Of a stretch of DNA of 64,000 nucleotides, positions 25,839 to 35,098 are shown piece after piece. The stretch spans positions 491,777 to 555,776 of the forward strand of contig NZ_PSNW01000002.1 of the NCBI RefSeq assembly GCF_002930645.1, in the 5' to 3' direction. Each line of letters opens with the position of its first letter. Position 1 is the first letter of the stretch. The notes beneath the pieces are model-generated. The model was not told the DNA's origin. It saw only the letters and a program-made list of their open reading frames with translations, and did not search any database. The DNA comes from Solimonas fluminis. GTDB lineage: Bacteria; Pseudomonadota; Gammaproteobacteria; Nevskiales; Nevskiaceae. A program made the position numbers and the translations under genes.

Positions 25839-27710
25839 ATGATGAAGTCCCTGCTGCGGGCGTCTGCGCTCGCCGTCGCCCTGTCCCTGGCCGCCTGCGG
25901 CGGTTCCTCCGAGTCGGTGGACGAGGCCGCCGGCAGCGCCGGCGCCAAGTGGTTCGACTACGAGCGTGCCGAGGAGTACGCCGGCATGCAGCAGATGCCG
26001 GAGCAGAAGGTCGAGATGAGCGACGGCGTGAAGCTGTCGGTCAAGGTGGCCCTGCCGACCGACGCCGAAGGCAACGTCGTGGACTTCCCGCTGCCGGTGA
26101 TCCTGACCCAGACCGGCTACAACAAGAGCCTGGCCACCGTGATCCCGGCCTTCCCCACCTTCAACAGCTTCTTCGTGCAGCGCGGCTACGCCCACGTCGC
26201 CGTCGACGTGCGCGGCACCGGCGTCTCCGAGGGCGACTGGGAGGCGTTCAGCGAGCGCGAGCAGCTGGACTACAAGGAGATCATGGACTGGGTCGCCGTG
26301 CAGCCCTGGAGCAACGGCAAGGTCGGCACCTGGGGTCCGTCGTTCATGGGCATCACCCAGATCTTCACCGCCGCCCACCAGCACCCGGCGCACAAGACGG
26401 TGTTCGCGATCGTGCCGATGGGCGACGCCTACCGCGACATCGTGTTCTCCGGCGGGCAGGTCAACGCCGGCTTCATCCCGCTGTGGATGCTGCTGGTCAC
26501 CGGCCTGGGCGTGCTGCCGGCCGAGGCGGATCCCTCCACGCTGCTGGTCTCGCTGGACCACGCGCTGGATGCGGTGCTGAAGTTCCAGGTGCCGACCATC
26601 GTCGAGGCCGTCACCGGCGCCGACGGCCGCAACTACGACAGCGACTTCTGGCGCACCCGCTCGCCGATCGAGGTGGCGGACCGCGTGAAGATCCCCACTT
26701 TCATCGTCGGCGGCCTCAACGACATCTTCCAGCGCGGCGAGCCGATGCTGTACGAGGTGATCAAGCGCAACACCACCACCAAGCTGCTGGTCGGCCCCTG
26801 GCAGCACCTGGGCGCCTCCACCGGCGCCGGCCTGCCGCTGGACGGCGTGCCCGACCTGAACCACATCGCGCTGATGTGGTTCGACAAGTACCTCAAGGGC
26901 CTGAACACCGGCGCCGAGCGCGTGCCCAACGTCACGCAGTACCTCACCGGCGAGGAGCGCTATTCCATCGCTGGCGACTGGCCGCATCCCAAGGCCCGCG
27001 CCGAGCGCTGGTACCTGCGCGGCGACCGCGGCCTGACCCAGGAGCAGCCGGCCGCCGACGAAGGCAGCAACGTCACGCTGCCGGTGGTGTCGCTGCTCAA
27101 CCTCTGCTCGCTGAGCACCTCGCAATGGACCGCCGGCCTGCTGGGCCTGGTGCCGTTGCCCTGCCTTCAGGGCAACAACAACCTCAACGAGCTGCCGCTG
27201 ATCGGCGCGGTGACCTACACCACCGAGCCGATGGAGCAGGACTACTACATCAACGGACCGATCCAGGCCGACCTGTGGATCTCCAGCCTGGCGACGGATG
27301 CGGGCATCGCCGCGCGCATCACCTCGGTGGCGCCCAACGGCAGCTCCACGGAACTGACCAACGGCATCCTCACCGCCTCGATGCGCCTGGTGGACGAGTC
27401 GCGCTCGCGCAAGATCGGCGGCGTGATGATCCAGCCCTGGCACCCGTACACCGAAGAGTCGCGCCAGCCGCTGAAGTCCGGCGAGCCGGTGCTGGCCAGC
27501 GTGGAGATCTTCCCGACCAGCACGGTGATCAAGAAGGGCCACAGCCTGCGCATCGCGATCAGCACGGCCGACTTCCCGCACGGCCTGCCGCCGGTGGGCG
27601 ACCTGCTCAACCAGCTGCTGGGCGTGATGACGATCCGCAGCGATGCGGAGCATCCGTCGAGCATCGTGCTGCCGGTGGTGCCGGTGGCGGCGATCGAGGC
27701 GCCGCGCTGA
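25839..27710 (+). CDS. CocE/NonD-family lipoprotein hydrolase (X-Pro dipeptidyl-peptidase fold)
   Basis: This 623-residue secreted serine hydrolase carries a lipobox LSLAAC|GGSS at about residue 19, so it is probably a lipoprotein. The N-terminal catalytic alpha/beta-hydrolase domain (S15 family) has VDVRGTGVSEG and the nucleophile elbow GPSFMG. A C-terminal jelly-roll (from about residue 400, VDESRSRKIGG and HSLRIAISTADFP) is typical of cocaine esterase, glutaryl acylases and X-Pro peptidases. An insert carrying hydrophobic stretches (WMLLVTGLGVLP) breaks the cap region. GGAGGA stands 9 nt before the ATG at 25839. The natural substrate, an ester or amide, is unknown. Confidence 0.88.
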   Translation: MMKSLLRASALAVALSLAACGGSSESVDEAAGSAGAKWFDYERAEEYAGMQQMPEQKVEMSDGVKLSVKVALPTDAEGNVVDFPLPVILTQTGYNKSLATVIPAFPTFNSFFVQRGYAHVAVDVRGTGVSEGDWEAFSEREQLDYKEIMDWVAVQPWSNGKVGTWGPSFMGITQIFTAAHQHPAHKTVFAIVPMGDAYRDIVFSGGQVNAGFIPLWMLLVTGLGVLPAEADPSTLLVSLDHALDAVLKFQVPTIVEAVTGADGRNYDSDFWRTRSPIEVADRVKIPTFIVGGLNDIFQRGEPMLYEVIKRNTTTKLLVGPWQHLGASTGAGLPLDGVPDLNHIALMWFDKYLKGLNTGAERVPNVTQYLTGEERYSIAGDWPHPKARAERWYLRGDRGLTQEQPAADEGSNVTLPVVSLLNLCSLSTSQWTAGLLGLVPLPCLQGNNNLNELPLIGAVTYTTEPMEQDYYINGPIQADLWISSLATDAGIAARITSVAPNGSSTELTNGILTASMRLVDESRSRKIGGVMIQPWHPYTEESRQPLKSGEPVLASVEIFPTSTVIKKGHSLRIAISTADFPHGLPPVGDLLNQLLGVMTIRSDAEHPSSIVLPVVPVAAIEAPR

Positions 27711-27736
27711 GCGAAGCTGCTTTGGATTGAAGCAAG

Positions 27737-27765
27737 AAGGCCGCGAGAGATCGCGGCCTTTTTTT
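27737..27765 (+). terminator. intrinsic terminator after the CocE-type gene
   Basis: AAGGCCGCGA / TCGCGGCCTT (27737-27746 / 27751-27760), a 10-bp stem with loop GAGA, is followed by a run of T to 27765. Confidence 0.9.
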
Positions 27766-28049
27766 CGCGTGGTCCCAAAACCGTTCATGCCGAGTGCCGC
27801 GAAGCGGTGTATCGAGGCACGCGCCTGGCTGGGGGCGGCGGCCCTGAGGCCGCTCGGGCGTGGTGGCTCCCTGATGGTTCGTTTCGCCCAAGGGCGAGTT
27901 GCTTCTTCGCCTGGAGGCGCCTCCAGGCGAAGAGAAGTAACCAAGAGAAAGGACCCCCTCCATCCGCGGTCCCGCTGAGGCGGAGCAACCTGCCCGGTGG
28001 AAGGGAACCCGGACCATCAACAGCATTCGCTGCGCTCACGGATGAACGA
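27766..28049. repeat. gene-free spacer with a 30-bp perfect palindrome
   Basis: No credible gene is present. At 27904-27933 lies a loop-free perfect palindrome of 30 bp (half-site TCTTCGCCTGGAGGC). It is followed by AGAAGTAACCAAGAG, a string typical of dispersed intergenic repeats in xanthomonads and pseudomonads. The spacer separates converging genes. Confidence 0.55.
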
Positions 28050-28595
28050 CTACAACAAGGGCGCCTTCCGCAAACTCGTCACCGCCCATGCCGCCCGCGC
28101 ATCCTCGATCTTCAGTTGCTTGGCCCCCAGCCGCGTCACGATGCGGTCGTACTCCGCCTTCTTCATCCGGTCCATCTCGGGGTCGGGATCGCTCGGCGTC
28201 CAGGGGTGCACGTAGAGCACCTGTTTGATCTTGGCCTGCAGCATCTCCTTGGCGCAGCCGAAGCAGGGCTGCATCGTGGTGTAGAGCGTGGCGTCCTGCA
28301 CCGAGATGCCGAAGCGCGCGGCGGACAGCAGCGCGTTCTGCTCCGCATGCACGCAGATGCAGAGGTCGTAGCCGACGCCGGATCTGAACTGGCCGCCGGG
28401 GTTGCGGCAGCGCAGGCAGCCGCCGTCGAGGCAGTTGGGCATGCCTTCCGGCACGCCGTTGTAGCCGGTGGAGATGACCCGGTTCTCCTTCACGATCACG
28501 GCGCCCACGCGGTTGCCGGTGCAGTTCGCCTTTTCGCGCACGGCGAAGGCGATGCCCATGTAGTAGGTGTCGGTGTCCGGCAGCAGTTCGCTCAT
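28050..28595 (-). CDS. cytidine/deoxycytidylate deaminase family protein
   Basis: This 181-residue zinc enzyme has the dCMP-deaminase signature: the proton-shuttle and zinc ligand motif CVHAEQNAL, and PCFGCAK with two zinc-binding Cys. An insertion between strands carries extra cysteines (CLDGGCLRCR), as in ComEB/dCMP deaminases that bind an additional structural zinc. It likely converts dCMP to dUMP for thymidylate supply. The ATG at 28595 is preferred because GGGAG precedes it by about 9 nt; an ATG 15 codons upstream lacks a site. The quinone-oxidoreductase gene upstream has the same orientation with a 46-nt gap. Confidence 0.88.
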   Translation of the reverse strand: MSELLPDTDTYYMGIAFAVREKANCTGNRVGAVIVKENRVISTGYNGVPEGMPNCLDGGCLRCRNPGGQFRSGVGYDLCICVHAEQNALLSAARFGISVQDATLYTTMQPCFGCAKEMLQAKIKQVLYVHPWTPSDPDPEMDRMKKAEYDRIVTRLGAKQLKIEDARAAWAVTSLRKAPLL

Positions 28596-28641
28596 CGTGG
28601 TCTCCCCCGGCGGGCAGCTTGTGTCAGGCATGGCGGTCATT

Positions 28642-29679
28642 TCAAGCGTCGGGGGCCAGCAGCAGCTTGCCCTGGGTCTGGCCGGACTCCAGGGCGCGGT
28701 GGGCCTCGGCGGCGGCCGAGAGGGGGTAGACGGTCAGCGGCGGCGGCTGCAGCGTTCCCGCTTCCACGCCGGCCAGGATCCGGGTCATCGCCGGCAGCAG
28801 CAGGTCGGCGCGCTCGCTGAGGAAGCTGAGGTTGAAGCCCAGCACGCTGCGGTTCTCCACCGTCAGCTTCAGCGGATCGAAGCGCGGTGTGCGCAGCCAG
28901 TCCCAGGCCAGCTTGAGCCAGTCCGGGCGCCCGCCCTTCTTCGGCAGCATGGTGTGGAAGCCGTAGATCGCCAGGCGGCCCATCGGGGCCAGGTGGCGAT
29001 AGCTGTCGCCCAGGGTCTCGACGCCGTTCGGGTCCAGGATCACGTCGTAGCCGCCGGGGGCAAGGCGCTCCGCCTCCGCCCACAACGCCTGTTCAGACTT
29101 GACGATGACGTGGTGTGCGCCCAGCCGCCGCGGCAACTCGCGCTTGTGGGCGCTGCCGACCACGGCGGTGATCTCGGCGCCGGCCTGGGCGGCGAGCTGC
29201 ACCGCGGCGCTGCCGACGCCGCCGGCAGCGGAATGCACCAGCACACGCTCGCCGCGGCGCAGGTGCGCCAGCTCGTGCAGCGCGAACCAGGCGGTCAGGA
29301 AGATGGTCGGCAGGGCGGCGGCCTGGGCGCTGTCCAGGCCCGGCGGGATGCGGAAGGCCTGCGCGGCCGGCACGCAGAGACGGCTGGCGTAGCCGCCGAA
29401 CAGGGTCAGGGCCAGCACCGGGTCGCCGGCCTGCCAGCCCGGCACGCCCTCGCCCACGGACTCGACCTCCCCCGCCACCTCGAAGCCCGGCGTGATCGGC
29501 CAGCCCACCAGGCGCTTGGCCGATTCGTAGAGCCCCATGCGGATGACGCAATCGGCGTAGTTGACGCCGATATGGCGCACGGCGATGCGCAGCTCTCCGG
29601 GCCGCGGCTGCGGGTCCGGCCGCTCGCGCAGCTGCAGCCGCTCGTAGCTGCCGGGGCGGTCGATGACGATGGCTTTCAT
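28642..29679 (-). CDS. NADPH:quinone-type medium-chain oxidoreductase
   Basis: This 345-residue member of the medium-chain dehydrogenase/reductase superfamily has a GroES-like N-terminal domain (about 1-115, GVNYADCVIRMG) and a Rossmann domain with AAGGVGSAAVQLA. The catalytic zinc ligands of alcohol dehydrogenases are absent, so it belongs to the quinone oxidoreductase or VAT-1-like branch acting on quinones, enones or similar electrophiles. It diverges from the MASE1 signalling gene with 96 nt between the starts. Exact substrate is not predictable. Confidence 0.88.
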   Translation of the reverse strand: MKAIVIDRPGSYERLQLRERPDPQPRPGELRIAVRHIGVNYADCVIRMGLYESAKRLVGWPITPGFEVAGEVESVGEGVPGWQAGDPVLALTLFGGYASRLCVPAAQAFRIPPGLDSAQAAALPTIFLTAWFALHELAHLRRGERVLVHSAAGGVGSAAVQLAAQAGAEITAVVGSAHKRELPRRLGAHHVIVKSEQALWAEAERLAPGGYDVILDPNGVETLGDSYRHLAPMGRLAIYGFHTMLPKKGGRPDWLKLAWDWLRTPRFDPLKLTVENRSVLGFNLSFLSERADLLLPAMTRILAGVEAGTLQPPPLTVYPLSAAAEAHRALESGQTQGKLLLAPDA

Positions 29680-29775
29680 GGCTTTGCGACAGGCGGTGTC
29701 GATTGCGGCGGCAACGGCGCCGCGGGGTACATAGTATCTACTGCCCGGCCAGGAGCATCGGCGTAGCTTGGCAGG

Positions 29776-32700
29776 ATGAGAATCCTGGACCTGGCCGGAA
29801 CCGCCGAAGGACCGTCTGCCCGCCGCGGCGGCGACGAGGCGGGCGACTGGCGCCGGCGTTTTGCGCGCCCTGCCGACACCTGGGCCGGCATCGTCTGGCG
29901 CCTGCTGGCGCTGGCGCTGTCCTACCTGGCCACCGGCTGGCTCGGCCTGCAGCTGGCGCAGCCGCCGGGCTACGCCACGGCCATCTGGCCGCCCTCCGGC
30001 ATCTCGCTGGCCTTGCTGCTGCTCTGGGGGCGCGGTCTCTGGCCCGGCGTCTGGCTGGGCTCGCTGCTGCTGAACTGCGTGGTCGGCTACCAGGTGGCCG
30101 GCAGCCTGACCCTGCAGGGCGTGCTGATCGCGGCGTCCATCGCCAGCGGCTCCAGCCTGCAGGCCGTCTGCGGCGCGACCCTGATCCGGCGCCATGTCGG
30201 CTGGCCGACCATGCTCGACTCCGGCCGCGACGTGCTGGCCTTCATGCTGCTGGGCGGCATGCTGGCCTGCGTCATCGCGCCCAGCGTCGGTACCGCCACG
30301 CTGTACTTCAGCGGCCGGGTCGTGCCGGGCGACCTGCTGTTCACCGGCTTCACCTGGTGGGTGGGCGATGCCATGGGCGTGTTCCTGATCGCCCCGCTGC
30401 TGGTGGTCTGGGCGCTGGAGCGGCGCCGCAGCTGGCAGCGGCGCCTGCCGACGGTGGTCGGCTCGGTCGCGGTGTCGGTGCTGCTGGGGGCCCTGGTGGT
30501 GCAGCAGACCAACCTGGTCGAGAACAGCCGCATCCGCAGCGCCTTCGGCGAGCAGGCCCAGACGGTGGAGCGGGGCTTGGCCGAGCGCCTGATGGGCGCC
30601 GAGCGGGCGGTGCGCACGCTTGGCGATTTCTACCAGGCCTCCAGCGAGGTGACGTCCGAGGATTTCATCGCCTTCGCCGGCGGACAGCTGCTGGGCACGC
30701 CGGGCATCCGCTCGCTGGGCTGGGCGCCGCGCCTGTCCGGCGAGCGCTACCCCGTCACCTACATCATGCCGCGCGACGGCAACATGGCCCTGCTGGGCCA
30801 CGACCTGGCCGCGGATGTCGGCCAGCAGGCGCTGCTGGGCGAGTTGACGGCCTCGCGGGCGATGGCGGTGTCGCGGGCACTGCCCGCCGCCGTGGCCAGC
30901 GGCGGCGGCGGCGTGCTGGCCGCGACGCCGCTGGGCCGGCTGCAGCGCGACGGTTCCTGGCGCATCGACGGCCTGGTCTTCGCCCTGCTGCAGTTCGACA
31001 CCCTGATCGAGCAGGTGCTGGGCGGCAGCCTGCCGCCGGGAGTCGAGGTGGCCCTGGTGGATCGCGGCGCGGCAGCCGAGCGGGCACTGCTCTACGGCAG
31101 CGCCGGGCGGCTGCCGTCGCGGGACGCCAACAGCCTGGTCCATGAGGGCGAACTGGCCTTCGGGCCGGCGCGCTGGAGCCTGCAGGTGGTGGCTGGCAAT
31201 GCCTACCTGCAGGCCCATCGTTCGCTGCAGGCCTGGGTCACGCAGGCCGGCGTGTTCCTGTTCTCCGGGCTGCTGGGCGGTTTCCTGCTGGTGCTGACGG
31301 GGCGCGCGGCGCGCATCGAGCAACTGGTGGGCGAGCGCACCGACGAACTGGAGCAGAAGAACCGGGCGCTGTCCGGCGAGGTGGAGCAGCGCCAGCGCAG
31401 CGAGGCCGCCCTGCGCGAGAGCGAGGAGCGTTTCCGCGGCATCTTCGAAAGCGCCAGCACCGGCATCGCCTTCGCCAACGCGCGCGGGCGCATCCTGCAG
31501 AGCAACGCGGCGTTCCAGGCCCAGCTCGGATACTCGGCCGAAGCCCTGCGCAGCATGGATTTTCCCTCGCTGACGCATCCGGAGGACGCGCCGCGCGAGA
31601 TGGAGCTGTTCCGCGAGGTGGAGTCCGGCCGGCGCGACAGCTACCGCATCGAGAAGCGCTTCCGCGCCGCCGGCGGCCGCCACGCCTGGGCCGACTCCAC
31701 CGTTTCCGCGATCCGCAGCGGGGACTCGCGCCCGCAGCACTACGTGGTGGTCTGCACCGACATCGAGGCGCGCAAGCAGGCCGAGGCACGCATCCGCTAC
31801 CTGGCGCAGAGCGACGCGCTCACCGGCCTGCCCAACCGCTCGATGCTCGCCAGCCGGCTCGGCGATGTGCTGGCCGAGGCGCGCGCCAACCGGCAGCCGT
31901 TCGCGGTGATGTTCATCGACATCGACCGCTTCAAGAACATCAACGACTCGCTGGGACACGGCACGGGTGACACGCTGCTGCAGGAAATGTCGCGCCGCCT
32001 TGGCGTCTGCGTGCGCGCGGGCGATACGCTGGCGCGGCACGGCGGCGACGAGTTCGTGGTGGTGCTGCCGCAGGTCCACGACGCGGCCCAGGTCTCCCAG
32101 GTCGCCACCAAGATGCTGGCCACGGTGGAGCGCCCGCTGACCATCGACCAGCACCTGCTGAGCGTGACCTGCAGCATCGGCATCGCGATGTATCCGGGCG
32201 ACGGCGAGGATGCCGAGAGCCTGCTGAAGAATGCCGACGCCGCGATGTACGTGGCCAAGAGTTCCGGGCGCAACAGCTTCCAGTTCTTCACCGCCGACAT
32301 GAACGCCCGGGTGCGCGAGTTCCTGCGCGTGGAGAACGACCTGCGCAGCGCGCTCAAGAACGGCGAGTTCCGCTTGCACTACCAGCCGCAGTTCGACGCG
32401 GCCAGCGGCGAGATCCTGGCGATGGAGGCGCTGATCCGCTGGCAGCATCCGCAGCGCGGCCTGCTGCTGGCCGGGCAGTTCATCCGCGTGGCCGAGGAAA
32501 GCGGCCTGATCGAGGAGATCGGCGACTGGGTGCTGAACGAGGCCTGCCGGCAGGCCCGCGAATGGCAGCGGCGCGGCCTGAAGGCCTTGCCGGTGTCGGT
32601 GAACCTGTCGGGCTTCCAGCTCTACCGGCGCGACATCGTCGCCAAGGTGGGGCGCGCGCTGCAGTCCAGCGGGCTGGAGCCGCGCTGGCTGGAACTGGAG

Positions 32701-33132
32701 GTGACCGAGTCGGTGCTGATGCAGGACGTCGCCCGCGTGGCCGGCATCCTGCAGGAAATCCGCGGCATGGGCGTGAAGCTCGCGCTGGACGACTTCGGCA
32801 CCGGCTATTCCTCGCTGGCCTACCTGCAGCGCTTCCCGCTGAGCCGCCTCAAGGTGGACCAGACCTTCGTACGGGACATCAGCGTGGACGACAACGACGC
32901 CGCGATCTGCAAGGCGATCATCGCCCTGGCGCGGACGCTGGGCCTGCAGGTGGTCGCCGAGGGCGTGGAGACGCCGCAGCAGCTGGCCTTCCTGCGCGAG
33001 CACCGCTGCGACCTGGTGCAGGGCAACCTGCTGGGGGCGGCGATGGCGCCGCAGCAGCTGGAATTGCTGCTTGGGGCGCAAGGCCCGGAAGAATCGCGGG
33101 GGGTGAGCCGGGGTTTTCGCGGAGTGCCTTGA
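29776..33132 (+). CDS. MASE1-PAS-GGDEF-EAL cyclic di-GMP signalling protein
   Basis: This 1118-residue membrane protein begins with a MASE1 sensor of about eight helices (about 40-245, with GYATAIWPPSGISLALLLLW). A periplasmic-type region of about 220 residues follows and looks like a CHASE domain (LGWAPRLSG and NSLVHEGE), then another membrane helix (about 490-510), a PAS domain, GGDEF and EAL. The cyclase site is intact (HGGDEF) with an I-site RAGD five residues before it. The phosphodiesterase motifs EALIRW, TESV, DDFGTG and EGVET are also intact. It could make or destroy c-di-GMP depending on its input. QGNLLGAAMAP differs from the usual QGYLFSRPM loop. Confidence 0.93.
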   Translation: MRILDLAGTAEGPSARRGGDEAGDWRRRFARPADTWAGIVWRLLALALSYLATGWLGLQLAQPPGYATAIWPPSGISLALLLLWGRGLWPGVWLGSLLLNCVVGYQVAGSLTLQGVLIAASIASGSSLQAVCGATLIRRHVGWPTMLDSGRDVLAFMLLGGMLACVIAPSVGTATLYFSGRVVPGDLLFTGFTWWVGDAMGVFLIAPLLVVWALERRRSWQRRLPTVVGSVAVSVLLGALVVQQTNLVENSRIRSAFGEQAQTVERGLAERLMGAERAVRTLGDFYQASSEVTSEDFIAFAGGQLLGTPGIRSLGWAPRLSGERYPVTYIMPRDGNMALLGHDLAADVGQQALLGELTASRAMAVSRALPAAVASGGGGVLAATPLGRLQRDGSWRIDGLVFALLQFDTLIEQVLGGSLPPGVEVALVDRGAAAERALLYGSAGRLPSRDANSLVHEGELAFGPARWSLQVVAGNAYLQAHRSLQAWVTQAGVFLFSGLLGGFLLVLTGRAARIEQLVGERTDELEQKNRALSGEVEQRQRSEAALRESEERFRGIFESASTGIAFANARGRILQSNAAFQAQLGYSAEALRSMDFPSLTHPEDAPREMELFREVESGRRDSYRIEKRFRAAGGRHAWADSTVSAIRSGDSRPQHYVVVCTDIEARKQAEARIRYLAQSDALTGLPNRSMLASRLGDVLAEARANRQPFAVMFIDIDRFKNINDSLGHGTGDTLLQEMSRRLGVCVRAGDTLARHGGDEFVVVLPQVHDAAQVSQVATKMLATVERPLTIDQHLLSVTCSIGIAMYPGDGEDAESLLKNADAAMYVAKSSGRNSFQFFTADMNARVREFLRVENDLRSALKNGEFRLHYQPQFDAASGEILAMEALIRWQHPQRGLLLAGQFIRVAEESGLIEEIGDWVLNEACRQAREWQRRGLKALPVSVNLSGFQLYRRDIVAKVGRALQSSGLEPRWLELEVTESVLMQDVARVAGILQEIRGMGVKLALDDFGTGYSSLAYLQRFPLSRLKVDQTFVRDISVDDNDAAICKAIIALARTLGLQVVAEGVETPQQLAFLREHRCDLVQGNLLGAAMAPQQLELLLGAQGPEESRGVSRGFRGVP

Positions 33133-33292
33133 ATGGCACTCCGCGCCGGCGAACGCCCCGCACATGGAGTGTTTGGCCTCGCTGAGGGATGACTCGATGT
33201 CATGCCGAAGTAAGCCAAACACGGGCCGGGGGTGGAAAAGAGCACCTCTGTCTCGCCATGGACGGCGGCACAACGGATCGCGGGGGCGGTAA

Positions 33293-33334
33293 GGGTGGCG
33301 AAGCCCTCGCCCGTTTTTTCAGGAACGGGCGAGG
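33293..33334 (+). terminator. hairpin and T-run after the GGDEF-EAL gene
   Basis: GGCGA/TCGCC (33297-33301 / 33307-33311) followed by CG and six T can end the GGDEF-EAL transcript. An overlapping, stronger 11-bp inverted repeat CCTCGCCCGTT/AACGGGCGAGG (33305-33315 / 33324-33334) has the T-run in its loop, so alternative folds compete. Confidence 0.5.
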
Positions 33335-33341
33335 CGCCGAG

Positions 33342-33539
33342 TCACGGCGCGGAGGGCGGCGTGACGGCTCGCTTTGCCCGGATTTGCTCGACCTTGTCCT
33401 TCCAGGCCTGAACTTCCTCGGGCCAGCCCTCCAGCACGCAGACGGCGCAGCCGCCGTTGCAGCAGTCCGGCTGGTCCGGGTAGGGCGGCAGGTCGGTTTC
33501 GTCCGGCGTGGGATACCGGAAAGGCTGCACGCCGCTCAT
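33342..33539 (-). CDS. oxidoreductase-like Cys-rich small protein
   Basis: This 65-residue protein carries the compact motif DCCNGGCAVCVLE, with four Cys in a CC-x3-C-x2-C array, preceded by PPYPDQP and followed by WPEEVQAWKDKVEQI. This is the oxidoreductase-like N-terminal domain (PF09791 from memory), also found in small eukaryotic mitochondrial proteins. A metal or Fe-S site is plausible but unproven. Its ATG (33539) overlaps the TGA of upstream fmt in the order fmt stop/start ATGA, so it is translationally coupled to fmt. Confidence 0.75.
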   Translation of the reverse strand: MSGVQPFRYPTPDETDLPPYPDQPDCCNGGCAVCVLEGWPEEVQAWKDKVEQIRAKRAVTPPSAP

Positions 33540-34459
33540 GCGAAACGCTCCCCGACCAGCTTGCGGCCGCTGGCGGCCTGCGCCGCGGCCACCGGCTTGC
33601 CGCCGGGCCACTGCAGCTGCAGCAGGCGCACGACGCCCTCGCCCGCCGCCACCGCGATGCCCTGGGCATCCGCCGCCAGGATCGTGCCCGGCTCGCCGCC
33701 GGCAGCGCCGGCCTCCTCGCGCGCCTGCCACAGGCGCAGGCGCTCGCCGCCCAGCTCGCTCCAGGCCACCGGCACGGGGTTGAAGGCGCGGATGCGGCGC
33801 GCGATCTCCGCCGCGGGCCGGGTCCAGTCGACGCGGGCCTCGTCCTTGCTCAGCTTCCTGGCGTAGGTGGCGCCCTCGGCGGGCTGCGCGCGTTCCCGCA
33901 GCTCGCCGCGCGCGAGCCGGGCCACGGCGTCCACGATCAGGCGGCTGCCCAGGGCCTGGAGCTGGTCGTGCAGCGATGCGGCGGTGGTCTCGGGGCCGAT
34001 GTCGAGCGGTTCTTCCAGCAGCATCGGGCCGGTGTCCAGGCCGGCATCCATGCGCATGATGGTGACGCCGGTCCGGGTGTCGCCGGCCTCGATGGCGCGC
34101 TGGATCGGTGCCGCGCCGCGCCAGCGCGGCAGCAGCGAGGCGTGGATGTTGAAGCAGCCGTGCCGGGGGATGTCCAGCACCGCCTGCGGCAGCAGCAGGC
34201 CGTAGGCCACCACCACCATCAGCTCGGGCTGCAGGGCGCGCAACTCGTCCACCGCCTCGCCGCGCAGCTTCTCGGGCTTGAACAGCGGCAGGCCGAGGGC
34301 GGCGGCGCGCTGCGCCACCGGCGAGGGGCTGAGCTTCTGGCCGCGCCCGGAGGGGCGGTCGGGCTGGGTATAGACGCCGGCGATCTCATGGCCGGCGGCA
34401 TGCAGGGCGTCCAGCGCCGCAACCGCGAAGTCCGGCGTACCGGCGAACACCAGGCGCAT
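33536..34459 (-). CDS. fmt: methionyl-tRNA formyltransferase
   Basis: Fmt formylates initiator Met-tRNA using 10-formyl-THF. The 307-residue protein shows the N-terminal formyltransferase domain with FAGTPDFAVAAL, the catalytic NIHASLLPRWRGAAPI (Asn-His) with the Asp in ETGVTIM-like DTRTGVTIMRMD, and a C-terminal OB-like domain. Length is typical (about 315). It lies 15 nt after def, the deformylase that undoes the same modification. A small Cys-rich gene overlaps its stop. Confidence 0.96.
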   Translation of the reverse strand: MRLVFAGTPDFAVAALDALHAAGHEIAGVYTQPDRPSGRGQKLSPSPVAQRAAALGLPLFKPEKLRGEAVDELRALQPELMVVVAYGLLLPQAVLDIPRHGCFNIHASLLPRWRGAAPIQRAIEAGDTRTGVTIMRMDAGLDTGPMLLEEPLDIGPETTAASLHDQLQALGSRLIVDAVARLARGELRERAQPAEGATYARKLSKDEARVDWTRPAAEIARRIRAFNPVPVAWSELGGERLRLWQAREEAGAAGGEPGTILAADAQGIAVAAGEGVVRLLQLQWPGGKPVAAAQAASGRKLVGERFA

Positions 34460-34474
34460 CGTGGGGAATCCGGT

Positions 34475-34990
34475 CTAGGCCTTGGCCTTGTGGCGGGCGT
34501 CCTTCTCCATCTTCTTGCGCAGGCGCTCGCGCTTGAGGCTGGAGAGGTAGTCGATGTAGAGCTTGCCGTCGAGATGGTCGATCTCGTGCTGGATCGCCTG
34601 GGCCATCAGGCCCTCGGCTTCCAGCTCGAAAGGCTGGCCGTGGCGGTCCAGGGCACGCATCCGGAGCTTGTTGTAGCGTTCCACCTTGTCGCTGTAGCCG
34701 GCCACGGACAGGCAGCCCTCGTCCATGGTCTGGCGGTCGCCGGCCTCGAAGATCTCGGGGTTGATGATTACCATGGGCTTCGGCTGGGCCTTGTCCTCGC
34801 TGGTGTCCATCACCGCCAGTCGCTTGGCGACGCCCACCTGGGTGGCGGCCAGGCCGACGCCGGGGGCGTCGTACATGGTCTCGAACATATCGTCGATCAG
34901 GCGCTGCAGGGCCTCGTCGAACTGCGTCACCGGGGCGGCTTTCTGCCGCAGGCGGGGATCGGGATGCTGCAGGATTTCGAGTAATGCCAT
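34475..34990 (-). CDS. def: peptide deformylase
   Basis: Def removes the N-terminal formyl group from nascent proteins. The 171-residue enzyme has all three motifs of type 1 deformylases: [16 protein letters not shown] with the metal-binding Cys, and QHEIDHLDG with two metal-binding His and the catalytic Glu. The Lys-rich C-terminus ([12 protein letters not shown]) is a common extension. It starts the def-fmt-small protein operon and is divergent from the LysM gene, with about 108 AT-rich bases between the starts. Confidence 0.97.
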   Translation of the reverse strand: MALLEILQHPDPRLRQKAAPVTQFDEALQRLIDDMFETMYDAPGVGLAATQVGVAKRLAVMDTSEDKAQPKPMVIINPEIFEAGDRQTMDEGCLSVAGYSDKVERYNKLRMRALDRHGQPFELEAEGLMAQAIQHEIDHLDGKLYIDYLSSLKRERLRKKMEKDARHKAKA

Positions 34991-35098
34991 GTCAGGAACC
35001 AGCCTACAACTTAGAAACGACTATTGGATTTGACGGCAAACGATTGACTCATCTAGAGTTTGCCGCAAATCCGGCGTAACCGCGGGGAAGGTGCCGCC

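Noticed and set aside
28642..33273. A 1543-codon open frame on the minus strand covering the MASE1-GGDEF-EAL gene
   Set aside because: Only its last 345 residues form a known protein (the quinone oxidoreductase). The remainder is antisense to a fully conserved signalling protein and has shadow-frame composition.
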